Shown: positions 36,035 through 47,968, counted from the stretch's first letter. The stretch is 64,000 nucleotides of DNA from Cephalotrichum gorgonifer (GCA_900312665.1 ONZQ02000003.1:1716986-1780985), one strand, 5' to 3'. Made by a program: numbers and translations. Notes: generated by a model from the letters alone, not told the origin.

Positions 36035-36561
36035 CTAGGGCCGCAGCCGCACGAGAGAGATGTCGCCAGTTTGATTCGATCCTGTCACAAAAGCCAACTC
36101 GTTAGCAGCCGTTTCGAACCCACGGTTCGACACGGGTAGGACTCACCACCCATAACCCCTGGCCAACCGTTGCCAAACAGCTGCATGAACGACCCACTCG
36201 AGGCTTCCGGGACACCCAGCTGGCCCTTGCTGTCCTCCTCCTCGATACTGTCGCGCGTAACAGGTCGATCGCAGTCTTTGTCTGCCGCAGCCGCAGCCGC
36301 AGCCGCAGCCACAGCCACAGCCGCAGCCTCCAGGTCGGCCTTCTTCTTCTTGATCTTCCTGGCGCGGAAGTAAAAGAGGCTGCCGATGAGGGCGCTGAAG
36401 ATGAGGATGATGCCGACCATGACCCCGATTTCTTGTGGGGACATGGCGTGCGTGCGTTCTGTGCCGCCGAGCTCGCTGCTGGGGTTGGCGTGCATGGAGC
36501 CCGCCCAGCCGCCTGGCCCTCCTCCTACTTCGCTAGGTTCACGAATGATAAGGGGAGCCAT
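36035..36561 (-). CDS. Small single-pass membrane protein with polyalanine run
   Basis: Two exons (36561-36147 and 36081-36035), 153 residues. I do not recognise the family. Residues 1-40 are Gly/Pro-rich and polar, without a cleavable signal. One strong membrane span lies at about 44-65 (VMVGIILIFSALIGSLFYF), followed by a very basic stretch RARKIKKKK, which by the positive-inside rule puts the C-terminus in the cytosol. An Ala-rich run (residues 79-93) comes next, encoded by an imperfect GCN repeat, then acidic sequence. The end is GVMGGSNQTGDISLVRLRP after splicing. A clean splice pair and the span support a real gene; the role is unknown. Confidence 0.6.
36283..36328. repeat. Trinucleotide (GCN) repeat encoding polyalanine
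   Basis: Imperfect tandem GCAGCC/CAGCCG units on the plus strand, read on the minus strand as a run of Ala codons in the small membrane protein. Confidence 0.8.
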
Positions 36562-38627
36562 GGTATCTGCTAGTATGGGACAATATTAGATTTCAGCTGG
36601 ATAAAAGGGGGGAGATGATAAGGGTAGGCATATGAGTACCGATATGTGGTGTTCCCGAGTGGGCAGAATGAGTGATCTTAAATAGGGAGAAGGGAGGTCG
36701 AAAGTCCAGGTCGAACAATGGGGTGACTAGTACTTGGACCACTGTTGCTCCTGGAGGTGCAGAGGTTCTCGCGTATGGAGAGGAAGGAACGAAGGAGGTG
36801 ATCCAGGTCGCTCTTGCCTCCTCAGAGTTGGGCGAAGAGAGAGAGTATGTAGACAGTGGTGGGCGGGACCGCAGAGGTACAATGTAAGCATGCGGATCCA
36901 AATACTGGTCCTAGTTCTCTTTATGCTCCAAGCAGAGATGTTACCGAGAGTTGGACAGCAATTACACAACTTCGAGGCGGCGTGCTACTTGCGCGTGGGG
37001 TGGGAGGTGACAGGGAGATCGAGGTATCGCATAGCCGCTCTGCGCAGATATGAACAGCCTTCCACAGATGTTCGGATCGGTGAATATGGATGCTGCTCCT
37101 TTCCGTCGTGCAGTTAGATTAGGTGGTCAGCGGAGTCTTGCACCAGGAAGAGGAGGTCTGTATCCCTCCCGTCGGCTCGTGTAGCCAGGACTGTCTGCCT
37201 CTTATATGGATTTTGGTTGCAGCGTTCAAGGGCGAACCAAGTCTCACCAGAGTCGATAATGACTACATCATCGACAAGCAGCCGAGACGCCGCGGCCGTT
37301 AACCAATTCCTGTCTTCCCCTATTCTCCCCTCTGTCCCAGCATGATCGTCAGGCCTAGGTTGTGACATCACTCAGAACTGAACCACATCTGAGTTCTAGC
37401 TACACTAATCGTAGGGAGGCCGAGACCATGGCAACTCGCGAGAAACACGGCGATCCACACGGTGTGACTTCCCTGCTCTCCTACGACTCTCGCTCGAAAT
37501 ATCCAAGGCTATGCAGCTGCCATGAACGTCGGACCTGCATTAGGGGTCTCACGTCACATTAGACAACGAGAAAAAGGAAATACCGACTCGGCCAAAAACC
37601 TTGGGGCTTTCGCTAAGTGGATCGACCCAAGTGATGTAGACTTAATGGGTCAGTAAGACATGGATTTGCTAGTTTCGTTTTCCCCTCTCGGCTTTATCGC
37701 CTCAGGAGGGTATACAAGCTCCCGCTTGCGCCTTAATCCGTGGTTAAGCCTCTTACCCTTTGCTGGGCGGCGGGAGGGGAGGAGGAACGGGGAGCGTGCA
37801 TGGAATACCGAGTGCCAGGGGAGGGAGTCGCCATAATCGTCGGTAGTAGCCCATGGGATCGATTAAACCGGAGCGGATGTGTTAGCCGCACAAACGTTGT
37901 GTCATTCGCCCTCCTCGAAGAACCTGCCTAGATGATTACATGTAGATTCCGAGGTGTTTCTGCTCCCTCATATTCATTGCCTATTGAACAAATCCGCCGT
38001 TCGTTCGCATGTTGTGCATCGCTGTCATTGCTCATCGACATAGAGGCCGCACTGCTATATATATATATATATATAAGAGATCTTTCATCGTTCTATCGAT
38101 ATTCCCAGGTATGGAGGTGCGGAAGTTTCAATAGGGAGAAGGACTGTAACAGTAGAGAGGCTCGCAAGACGGACCACCACAGTTTATCTTTCGACGCAGT
38201 GAGTATATGAGAGGAACTACTCGTACAGACCAGGAAATCATGCCCATGGAGCTGTTAGGATCACCCGCCTGCGTCCAATTGAGGTTTGACGCCCGGTTGT
38301 CGAGGACCTAATGAGCAAGCGAGTGTGTCCAGCACAACCAACTCTAACAAGTACCCACATGAGAATGGCAGGGATGAGCTGCGGGTGCGCCATGGTCTGT
38401 GCACCCTTGCAGGACTATCATGACAGCAGGATTGTGGGGAAGAAAGGAGCCGCTTAAACTCCGGACCTTCCTCGCAGAAACGCCTGGAAGTTTGGTGCAG
38501 GCGGAATAACTTCTTGATGAGGTCTTCCGAGCTCCCGTTTCGCGAAACCTTTAATACCAGTATCCCAAATTCGAAGAGCAGTGCGCTGTCCAGCTGAGGG
38601 AAAGCCGACGTTCGATTTCATTCCACA
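36562..38627. other. Divergent intergenic region
   Basis: Upstream of both the polyalanine membrane protein (-) and Mgr2 (+). No supported gene. Contains a (TA)10 run at 38056-38075 and an ACTCGTA word near 38218. Confidence 0.5.
38056..38075. repeat. Dinucleotide repeat (TA)10
   Basis: Twenty bases of alternating T and A in intergenic DNA. Confidence 0.85.
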
Positions 38628-39242
38628 ATGCCTCCTCTCCCACCCAATCATGCAGGCGGTGCCGCGGGGCCGTCGGTGACGGACAAGCGTATGACCTCAC
38701 CCCAAACTGCCCATCTACTGTAGACCGGTCATGGTGATTCGAGAGCTAACCACGGGCATGCGTAGTCAAGATGGGAGCTGTGATGGGCGGGTGTAAGTCT
38801 TCCTATGCCGAGGTTATTCCCAGCGGAAGCGCTTTTCTGACCCATTCTCGCAGCTGTCGGTGTGATCATCGGCTTCATCTTCGGTAAATGCGACTCCTGC
38901 GGCCTCCGTCTCTATGCTGCGCACCGCTCTGACGCATTATTCTAGGAACGACGACCATTTTCAGATACGGAGCGGGCCCTAATGGTATCATGAGGACACT
39001 GGGACAATACATGGCCGGCTCGGGGGCCACCTTCGGGTACAACCTCCCCCTCTTGATGTCCTCCACATTCTCCCTAGAGGCTAATCGGGCTGGTTTCTAG
39101 GTTCTTCATGGCCATTGGCAGTGTCATCCGCACGGACGCGTCTCCCGCCTTCAACGAGGCGTACCTACGAGCTTCTAACAGACGTCCCCTCATTATGGCG
39201 CGCCAGGCCTTCCGACAGCCGGAACAGAACTCGACAAAATGA
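38628..39242 (+). CDS. mgr2: TIM23 subunit Mgr2 / ROMO1-like protein
   Basis: Small inner-membrane protein that links TIM21 to the TIM23 translocase and gates lateral release of preproteins; animal ROMO1 is its homologue. Five exons: 38628-38688, 38766-38792, 38854-38883, 38946-39036 and 39101-39242. Two of them are only 27 and 30 bases, and all phases close; 116 residues against 113 in yeast. The order of conserved parts is diagnostic: PSVTDKLKMGAVMGG, then a Gly-rich span VGVIIGFIFGG, then RYGAGPNGIMRTLGQYMAGS, then a second Gly-rich span ATFGFFMAIGSVIRT. The polar tail (NEAYLRASNRRPLIMARQAF) is variable in fungi. No single frame covers the gene, so automatic ORF finding misses it. Confidence 0.93.
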
Positions 39243-39601
39243 ACGAATGCGACGGAGCGAACGGGCAGGGGTCCGACGGGGGACGACGAGGGGAAGCCGG
39301 GCTTTTGCGCTCGGGACTGCCCAGTGTATGGATAGATGTACTATACAAATGAAATCATAATGCCCCCATGATACACGCTTGCCTGTGGGCAAGTTGAATC
39401 TGCTGAGTATCAATGCGACACATGAGGATGTGTACGTATATACGTATATATGCAGCATCTTCTAACGTAACTAATACTCGGTTTCCCAACCCGGGGTGTG
39501 AGTGAGCTAGAGCGGTCCAACAAAACCAGTCCATATAGGTATGTTGCCTCATTGCATTACCTTGGAACTGCGAAGTCGACTGCGCTTCCCACAGCTGACA
39601 C
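39243..39601. other. Convergent intergenic region
   Basis: About 360 bases between mgr2 (+) and the alpha/beta hydrolase (-); nothing seen. Confidence 0.5.
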
Positions 39602-40626
39602 TCACTCCTCCGCCAATTGACCAAGAATCCCCGCCAGCTCGGGTATCTTGGAAAGCATCGGCATATGCCCCGCCTCCAGAGTAAACAACCCCAGCGGCCC
39701 GCTGAACGGCTTCCTGGGAGGCTTGCCGCCCTTACCCGGGAAGCATGGTTGAGAGTGGGCGCGGGCGCGCTCCACCATGAACTCCTGGTCCTGGAACTGA
39801 ATGATGCGATCGAGGGTCGTATACACGTATGACGACGGGATGTGCTCCCAGGCCGTATGCGTAACGGGCGCGGTGTTGGTCCCGATCGGCTCCTTCCCGG
39901 CGAGGGCCGCGTAGGTCGAGCGGTCCGGCTCCGGGACGTCGTGGAAGATGGCTTCCTCCGCCTTGTCATTCAGGACAATGTATCCGTCGTCCTGGCTCTC
40001 GATTAGTGGGAGTACTCGATGGAGTGCCCCCTTTTTCTGGGGAAGACGGGCTAGAGGGGGCTGGCGGACCCGCGGATTGAGTAGCTTCAATCCGCGCGGT
40101 GTAAGCAAGAAGGAAAACTTATGGCGCTCAACATACAGAGTAGTAAAAGACACTGTCGGGCGCTGGCGGCGGGGCGGCTGATGCAAGGCTCGTGAGGCTG
40201 TCCCCCTCGGCGGGGACAAAGGCGGCAACGTATACGAGCCGCTTGATCCTCCCGGCGATATCCGGGCGGCTGGCTATGATATCCCCCGCCGCCTCTGTCC
40301 CAGGGATGCCGCCGTATGAGTGCATGACGATGATTACGTCCTCACCCTTCTCGAGGAGGCCTACGGCACCTTAGCTTCAGGGAATCCAGGCATCCCTTTC
40401 TTTGGAAGTGGAGGCGCAAAGGGGGGGGGAGGGGTATCTTACCTAAGGTGTCATCCCTAACCGCGTCCGCGTCAGGCTGGAAGGATGTCGCGGGCGGTAC
40501 TGAGTTGAGGGCCCGGGGTGTCACGGCAACGGAGCTGTAGCCCAGCCCATTGAGCGCGTGTCTGATGGGGTCGAAGTAGGCGGGCCCATAGCAGGCTCCG
40601 GTAACGAACACGAATGAGGGCCTCAT
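39602..40626 (-). CDS. Alpha/beta hydrolase, small esterase-like
   Basis: Three exons (40626-40443, 40369-40137, 39997-39602), 270 residues, a typical size for the AB_hydrolase_6-like group found in fungi. It begins FVFVTGACYGPAYFDPIRHAL, the oxyanion-side strand. The nucleophile Ser is in HSYGG (a GxSxG variant) and the catalytic His lies near the C-terminus in LEAGHMPMLSKIPELAG. LVYVAAFVPAEGDSL is also family-like. The acid residue is not certain. No signal peptide, so likely cytosolic. Substrate unknown; relatives are annotated as esterases or methyl-ester hydrolases. The third exon start is chosen so that FYYS joins SQDDGYIVL in frame. Confidence 0.82.
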
Positions 40627-42159
40627 GGTGGGCTGCTGGGTTGGATGGGGCTTCGACTACGGGTATACTCGTGGGTGAGTGTGACGGGTATATATCCAGC
40701 TTTGCAAGTACATGGCGCATCGGGGAGCCGTTTATACTTTGGCTCTCGGGATCAGCACTTGTGCCCCAGGCGGGCTTGCTACGCTGCGTTTCCATGCCCA
40801 TGGCCCGGGCTAGATAGAGCATATTGTATAGCACAGACAAGGGGTCTAGTAAATCTAGTAAGCGTAGAGGTCATTTGTCATTAAGCATTTGTCAGTCGAT
40901 ACAACAATGTGACCCTCCCGGAACATAATCGAGGCGGACCAGGGATTCTGAGCCAATGGATCGGCGAGATTTCTCGCCGAGAGAGCTCTCACAGCTCTGA
41001 GGGCGAAGAGGGAAGCTTCCGGGCTGTTTACTTGTAAGTGGTTAAAGGGCAGGTGGTAGAAACACAAGGGTTAGAGTGTGGTCTTTTGTAAGTCGATCTG
41101 AGCTTCTTGGCGTCGGTGAGCAGCATCCCACCTTTTCGCCGTCGGGGTTCATATTCGGAGATAGCAAACTCTTGGGTTTCTTGTTCCGTGATTGCAAGGC
41201 CAGTCTGGATCCTAGAATGACAGGATCTTGCTTGGTAAGCTACGTGTATTCATAATACTCGGGACAGCTGAATTCCCCTTGTACCCACGGTGGGCGGAAC
41301 TCCGGACGGCACGGGCAATCACCCGCCGCTCACCAGAGATGGCGAGTAATATGACCAGGGTCTAACCAGGCTTGCGCCGCCCGCTCGCTTACACTTTCCT
41401 TATAAAGGGTACACGGGAACCGCAAATCCAACTGTGCATGAGGACTTCATACTTCCTCTTTGTACATGAAGTATGTATAAGAGAAGCAAGAGAGGCACCT
41501 CTGAGAACCCCCTTTTTCTATTTTGTACTTTTAGCTGTCTAGGTAGGTTGTTTTTCAACTGCCCTAGAGAACAACTAGCTCGGCTGAAATGTTCTAAGTC
41601 AAGTTAGTACCTTTGACGTGGGATGCAGTTCTTGAACAAATGACAAAACTCGCAGATATCAAGTAGACTTCTGAACTCTAGATTCCGAGTCCTGAGGTCT
41701 GCGTCCTGAATTCGAAGGTTGGAATTCTGCCTATCCCGTCGCTCCTTCCAAGTTAGGCCGTCTTTGCCCACGGCAGCCTGCGTGTACTTCAACTACTGTC
41801 GCTCCTGCGAAGTGGTTCTGTCTTTACCCACGGCAGCCTGCAAGTATTCCCACTATTTGCTAGGCTCCAATGCAGGATTATATCCGAATTACAAGTATTT
41901 CTGCCCCTCCATAATAACGGCGCCCCTCCAAACTTTCCAATCGCAGTACCCGCTCCACAATCTTTACCCCCACCTCGCATTTCGAAATTCCACGTCAAAA
42001 CGTCATTATTTTCGCCCTACATTACTTCCTTCCCCACCTCACCCCGAGTCCCTCTATGTAGACGCGCCAGCTTTTCACTACGAATACTCCGTTCCGCCTC
42101 TCATACGGGCTTCCCTTTCACCCGCCGAAACCCTGGATTCCTTCTGGAAATTCGCTGCC
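40627..42159. other. Divergent intergenic region
   Basis: Shared upstream DNA of the hydrolase (-) and the sirtuin (+). Contains a 60-base direct repeat at 41738-41855. The sirtuin frame is open from 41719. Confidence 0.5.
41738..41855. repeat. Imperfect 60-base tandem duplication upstream of the sirtuin
   Basis: Two units with exactly 60-base offset. GCTCCTTCCA pairs with GCTCCTGCGA, and TCTTTGCCCACGGCAGCCTG pairs with TCTTTACCCACGGCAGCCTG; overall identity is roughly three quarters by eye. It lies about 300-420 bases before the sirtuin start. Confidence 0.8.
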
Positions 42160-43585
42160 ATGGGCGTAGAGAAGTCATCGCCCTCCACGCTGGAGGATCG
42201 GTCCTTGGATGCCGTCGCGTCTCTCATCAAGAATGGAAGGGCGCGGCGGATCGTGGTCTTGACGGGAGCGGGCATCTCCACGTCTGCCGGTAGTAAGGCA
42301 CCCTGAACCCCAAACCCCCCTTCCTTTTCTTCCGTAACATGCAAACCCCGGTCGCCCGTAGCGCAGAGAGCTCACCTCTCGTCGAATAGTCCCCGACTTC
42401 CGCTCCCCCGAGACGGGCCTCTACGCCAACCTCGAGCGGCTGAACCTCCCCCACCCCGAGGCCGTCTTCGACATCGCCTTCTTCCGCGAGAACCCCGAGC
42501 CCTTCTATGTACTAGCCAAAGAGCTCTATCCGGGCAACTTCCACCCCACCGTCTCGCACGCCTTCATATCCCTCCTCGCCAAGAAGAACCTCCTGCACAA
42601 GCTCTTCACCCAGAACATCGACTGCCTCGAGCGCGCCGCCGGCGTACCCTCGGACAAGATCATCGAGGCCCACGGGAGCTTCGCGACGCAGCGGTGCATC
42701 GAGTGTATGGACTCGTTCCCGGACGACCTCATGAAGAAGCACGTCGAGGATGGCAGGGTCCCAAAGTGCCTCAGGTGCAAGGGCCTCGTGAAGCCCGATA
42801 TTGTCTTCTTCGGCCAGGGCCTACCGATGGAGTTTAGCCTGAACTCGTTCAGGCTTACAGAGGCCGACCTGGTGCTGATCATCGGCACGAGCCTCAGCGT
42901 CTACCCCTTCGCCGCACTGCCGGAGCTCTGCCTGCCTAGGACGCCGCGGGTCCTGTTCAACTTGGAGAAGGTGGGGAACCTGGGCTCGAGGGCGGATGAC
43001 GTGCTCGAGCTGGGAGGCTGCGACAATGGGATCAGAAAGCTTGCGCAGAAGATCGGGTGGCTGGACGAACTGAACGATCTGTGGAAGGCGACTGTCGGGG
43101 AGGAGGAGGTGAAGAAGCAGCTCAAGAGGCAGGGTATGCTGGGCGAGGAGTTTGAAGAGGAGGAGGCGGGGGTTATCGAGGCTATTACCGCAGGCCTTGA
43201 GGGCATCGAGCTCAAGGGCGAGGGAGAGAGCCCAAGTAGCGGCGATGGGAAACTAGGAGAGACTGCCGAGGTGTGCGAGGAGCACGACAAGGAGGCCTTG
43301 AAGGGGGTGGAGCCAGAAGGTCTGGTGACTCAGGCCGAAAGGAAGGGCGGACCTAGCGAGGCGCTACAACATCATTTAGAAGCCCACCTCCACCAGAAAG
43401 CGGCTACCTTAGCGGTCAAATCAGCGGACGGAACCGACGAAGCTGAGACGCAGGATGCCATCACCCAGCAAGGGAGGACTGAAGACAAGGCGTCGGAAGG
43501 GAAAAATCCAGACAAAAAGGCGCCGAAAAACGAGTCGCAGGATGAGAATCAGGACGAGACCTCGAATGGCAAGGAGAAGCTCTAA
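42160..43585 (+). CDS. hst2: NAD-dependent protein deacetylase, Hst2-type sirtuin
   Basis: Class I sirtuin that removes acetyl groups from lysine, using NAD and giving nicotinamide and O-acetyl-ADP-ribose. Two exons, 42160-42292 and 42390-43585, joined inside GAGISTSAGIPDFRSP (phase 1); 442 residues. Motifs: GAGIS (36-40), TQNID (118-122), catalytic His139 in AHGSF, zinc Cys 147/150 and 171/174, then KPDIVFFGQGLP, IGTSLSVYPFA and LFNLEKVG. The C-terminal ~150 residues are acidic and Lys-rich and probably disordered. The start MGVEKSS is close to the domain, as in Hst2 proteins, but the frame is open for 147 codons upstream (from 41719). Subcellular site is inferred as cytosol and nucleus. Confidence 0.93.
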
Positions 43586-45264
43586 CGGCGCGAAATATGA
43601 GCTAATATTTCGGGAGCTATGGCGCCTGGAATGGAAAGGGCGGGGGATAGATGAACCCTGTTTATAGACAGACGGATTGGGCACGGATTTCCTTTTCATG
43701 GACATCACTTTATCGTTTGGCGTTTGGGGGATAAGAATATGCTTGTGTTTAGGGATGATATGGAGGTTGCCAAAGAAGGCTTAGGAGGGGACGTACGGAT
43801 ACAACTCAGGTCAGGGATATATACATTTCAGCTGACAGCCTAGAAGGTGGCGTTTGCGGGGGAGTACACAATTCCGAAAACTATCACAAAAGTGCGCGGA
43901 TATCGCCCATGGCATTCTCCTTAGCCTCCTTGACATTGTGGAGAAGGGCGGTAAGAATCAATGGCACCCCTGTTCCCTTGCTAGTAGGCGGGCCGGGCCG
44001 AGAGGCGTCCGGGTCCGAAAGGTGGGGCCCGGACCTCCGATTCTACGCCGGTTCGTGGCGGAGCAAATACGCGCGCGGCGCACCGGCCTGGGGGAGGGGG
44101 TACCCGGCCTCCCAGTGATAGATGGTATGATTGCAATTTTGACCCGTACCACAGCATTCAGTGGGATATAACATGTATGCTGTGCCATATTGATTTTTAT
44201 GACCTCTGGCTTACCAGTCTTTCCAGCTTGAATGCTCTGAGGGCGGACTAATAAGATGAGGCAAAGGCCTCGGAGCGGGACCATGTCGGAAGATTTACCG
44301 GGTAGCACTCGGGTATTAGTTATTGGTACTGGGTTATTGGATTTGCCGGATTTATCACTGGCTCGATCCACGTGGTAGTAGTAGAATTCTGGAGATGGCG
44401 AGTAGCAAGCGCTTAAGTTGGTGACTCCCGCCGTTGAGATCAACACGGGATCTCTCTCACTTCCTCTCTCCCATCCCACCACCGCCTGCCCGAGAATGGC
44501 CTTCCCCTCTGCCGTGCGTACCCTGCACGATCCGTCGCTTACTGCGGGGGAATCGCATCACAAGGTTACATAGAACATATTACCCCACGATCCTCAAGTT
44601 AGGTCCCCACAGGCTAAAGCGCCATTGCCGGAGAGAACACGAGGATTAAACCGCTCGTCTGACCGAACAATATAATTTCCGGGGCAATTCTTCAGTTACA
44701 ATTACAAACAGAATTACAATGACGCATATAGCCTCTATTCTCGTACACGCCCCACACACGCACAATATGTTTTCCCCCTCTCGAGACCGGGATCCCTCTT
44801 AAGCGAGAGAGAGAGAAAAAAAAAAGGGGGTGAAAGTCTGGGAGCATTTGCTTCGGTAGACTTCCTAGAGTCTACCTAACTTGGGGTTGGCAAATATATT
44901 AAAGTTTGGATCGGCAAGGTTCCAGGGCCAGTATTTAATATATCACGTCCCGTTCAGGCACAATCCCCCGGGCCATCGAATATGGGACCATATCCAGAGC
45001 ATCGCCCCACCTCGACCCCAGTCTACGCAAGTCTTCTCGAAGGACGCCATGATGTAGAAAGGGAGGAGAGGGGGGAGGGAACATGAAGAAGACCCGGGAG
45101 AAATACTACTTGGCAACCGGCTTGTAGATGGGCCTTGAGGGACCTTAATATAAAAGCATTGGCTTTGCCCCCCTCGTCCCTGGGGTGTAAAACAAGCGTG
45201 CCCATACCCCGTTCCCCGTATGCTCCTAGTGGAACAAGAACGGGCTTTTCTTCCTTCGGCCGTG
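43586..45264. other. Intergenic, between hst2 and the GMC gene
   Basis: About 1.7 kb with no supported gene; short frames only. A CACGTG occurs near 44370. Confidence 0.5.
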
Positions 45265-47805
45265 ATGACTTCTCCCGCTAAGCTCGCCCTCGCGGCCATC
45301 TCCCTCTCGCGGCTCGTCGCCTCCAGTCCTCTTCGCGCAGACTCCGCTGTCATCATCAAGAGACAGGCCGAGCTACGGGACGAATATGACTTCATCGTCG
45401 CCGGCGCCGGAACGGCCGGCCTCACTGTAGCCGACCGGCTCAGCGAGGGTGGACAGTGTAAGTCGATGGACTGGACCCCCACCACCACCACCCCCTTCCT
45501 AATGCCCCCTTTCTCGTCCACCTCCATCCTCACATACCAGACCAAATTTCTCTACTTCTAGTGTCAGTTCCCGCCTTCTAACAGCAGCAAACAAATAAAC
45601 CAGACACGGTCCTCGTCGTAGAGTATGGATACCTCGACGGCTCCCACGACATCACCGCCACGGGGCCCGACGCCCGCGAGCCCTTCGTGCCCGAGTACCG
45701 CAGCGGCACGCGCATGTACAACATCACGTCGGCGCCCCTCGTCCACACGACGGGCCGCCCCGCCAACGTGGCGTGCGGCTGCGTCGTGGGCGGCAGCTCC
45801 GCCGTGAACGGCATGTTCTTCGACCGCGGCAGCGCCGAGGACTACGACTCGTGGGTGTGGGCCGCCGGGGAGGACCACGAGGCCGAGTACGCGAGGGAGT
45901 GGGGGTGGGACAACATCTACCCCTTCTTCCAGAAGAGCGTCACCTTCCACCCGCCAGACGAGAGGATGCAGGAGGAGTACAAGATGACGTACGACATGGC
46001 GGCTTGGGGGGGCGATACTCCCATTCACGCTAGCTACCCGCCGTTCCAGTGGCCGGGGACGGGTGAGTCGAGTCCCTCTCTTTTCTTTCTTTGTTCCTTT
46101 TCTTTACCTTTCTACGGTCGGTAGCAAGCGAGAGAAGGGGGATGGGTGGTACTAGTAGCTGACTGGACGGGGTTGGCGGGTAGTCGCCGTATGGGATGCG
46201 TGGAGGACCATCGAGGGCGTTGAGTTCCCAAAGGAGCACGGCGACGGCAACGCGACGGGGCTGATCTGGTGCCCCAACTCCATCGACCCCTCGGACAGGA
46301 CGAGGTCGTACTCGCGCCGCGGGCACTACGACAACGGCGCCAACGAGCGCACCAACTTCCACCTCCTCCCGGCCCACCGCGCCACCAAGGTCGTCCTCGA
46401 GGAGGTTGAGGGCGCCGAGGATAGGACCCATCGCGCCGTCGGCGTGCACATCGCACCCCGCGACGGCGACATGTGGGAGGACGGGCCGCGCCTGGTCAGG
46501 GCACGGAGGGAGGTCGTCGTCTCGGCCGGGTCGGTGCACACGCCCCAGGTCCTGCAGAGGAGCGGCGTCGGGCCGAGGGATGTGCTGGAGGCGGCGGGCG
46601 TCGAGGTCAAGGTCGAGCTTCCCGGCGTGGGCTTCAACCTGCAGGACCACGCGCACTATACCATCTCCTTTAACTGTAAGTCCCCTCATCCCCCCCTTTT
46701 TCTCTATTTTTCTTTTCGCGTCTCCTTTTCCCTCTTTACCTACCCGCGGATTCCCATTCCTGCGAGAGAAGCATGTAAAGGTGGTTCTCACGGGGGCTGA
46801 TAACTAACGCACCTTGCCAACCAAAAAAGACACCACGGACCTAACACCCAACCCCGGCTCTTTGGCCAGCGACCCTGAGTTCCGAGCGGAGGCCGACCGC
46901 CAGTGGGCGGAGAACAAGTCGGGCCCGCACTCGTCCAACGTCAACGGCGGGGCCTTCCTCCCGCTCCCCTTCCTCTCCAACCGCTCAGAGGCCATCATCG
47001 AGTCCTACCTCGCCCAGGACCCGGCCGAGTTCCTCCCGTCCAACGCCCACGAGACCGTCATCGCGGGATACAAGCAGCAGATGAAGACCATGGCGCGCAT
47101 GTTCGCGTCCAACCGGTCGGCGGAGCTGGAGTGGCTCGTCTCCGGGAGGGGCGGCTCGAGCATCATCATGATCAAGATCGTCTCGCGCGGCACGATCCTC
47201 ATCTCGCCGGAGGACGACGGCGATTCGAGGGGCAACGTGGAGCCGGTGGTCGACTGGCGCACGTTCAGCAATCCCATCGACGCCGAGATCACGGCCGAGT
47301 TCCTCAAGCTTGCGCGGTGGTTCATGCAGACCGAGGCCATGCAGAAGACCTTTGCGCCCGTCGAGGTGTCGCCCGGCGTCGACATCGCGACGGACGAGGA
47401 GATAATCGCGTGGATCAAGAGCCGGATCAGCCCGAGCAACGGGCACCTCGTCGGGACGGCGAGCCTCGGGCCCAAGGAGCTGGGGGGAGTGGTGGGTCCC
47501 GACCTGAGGGTCCACGGCATCGAGGGCCTAAGCGTTGCGGATAACTCCATCATGAGGATCATCCCGGGGACACATACCAGTTCCACGGCGTATGCTATCG
47601 GTGAGAAGGTAAGCAGGCCGATATGTCCATCCTCTGGGCCGTTGCTGTGAAGGATTCTTTCTGTGTAACGTTTGCTGACGATGGGCGGTTCAACTAGGCT
47701 GCCGACCTTGTTCTGCGGAGAGCCAAGGCAAACCCTCTACCTGAGACTGATCCCGTGGAACTTCCCGTTGAGGAAGATCCTGCTGAGGAAGATAACGGCG
47801 AGTAG
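45265..47805 (+). CDS. GMC oxidoreductase, predicted secreted
   Basis: FAD-dependent alcohol or sugar oxidase/dehydrogenase of the glucose-methanol-choline family. Five exons: 45265-45457, 45604-46062, 46184-46675, 46830-47608 and 47698-47805; phases close, 676 residues. A hydrophobic N-terminus (LALAAISLSRLVASS) suggests secretion. The FAD-binding motif is DFIVAGAGTAGLTVADRLSE. GMC signature 1 is near CGCVVGGSSAVNGMFFDRG and signature 2 near SAGSVHTPQVLQRSGVGP. The active-site region reads GHLVGTASLGPKELGGVV, then IPGTHTSSTAYAIGEKAAD. The usual HP at the catalytic His is HL here. Exact substrate is unknown; aryl-alcohol and choline-type subfamilies are both possible. An alternative start lies 15 codons upstream at 45220. 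Confidence 0.9.
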
Positions 47806-47968
47806 TTTGATGTCTGATGTCTTGGCTTCGACTATCCTATCTGTTGTCTAAATAACACGAGGCATTCCATTTTGTAAATATCTTCCTTGCTTTGTATGGT
47901 AGCACTAAAATGTGGAGGACGAAACATCTTATTACTCTGTTCAAGCTAGGTATGCGTAAGCGTATGCG

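Noticed and set aside
36105..36125. GTTTCGAACCC, another T-loop-like sequence on the minus strand
   Set aside because: It lies inside the intron of the polyalanine membrane protein gene and has no matching stems.
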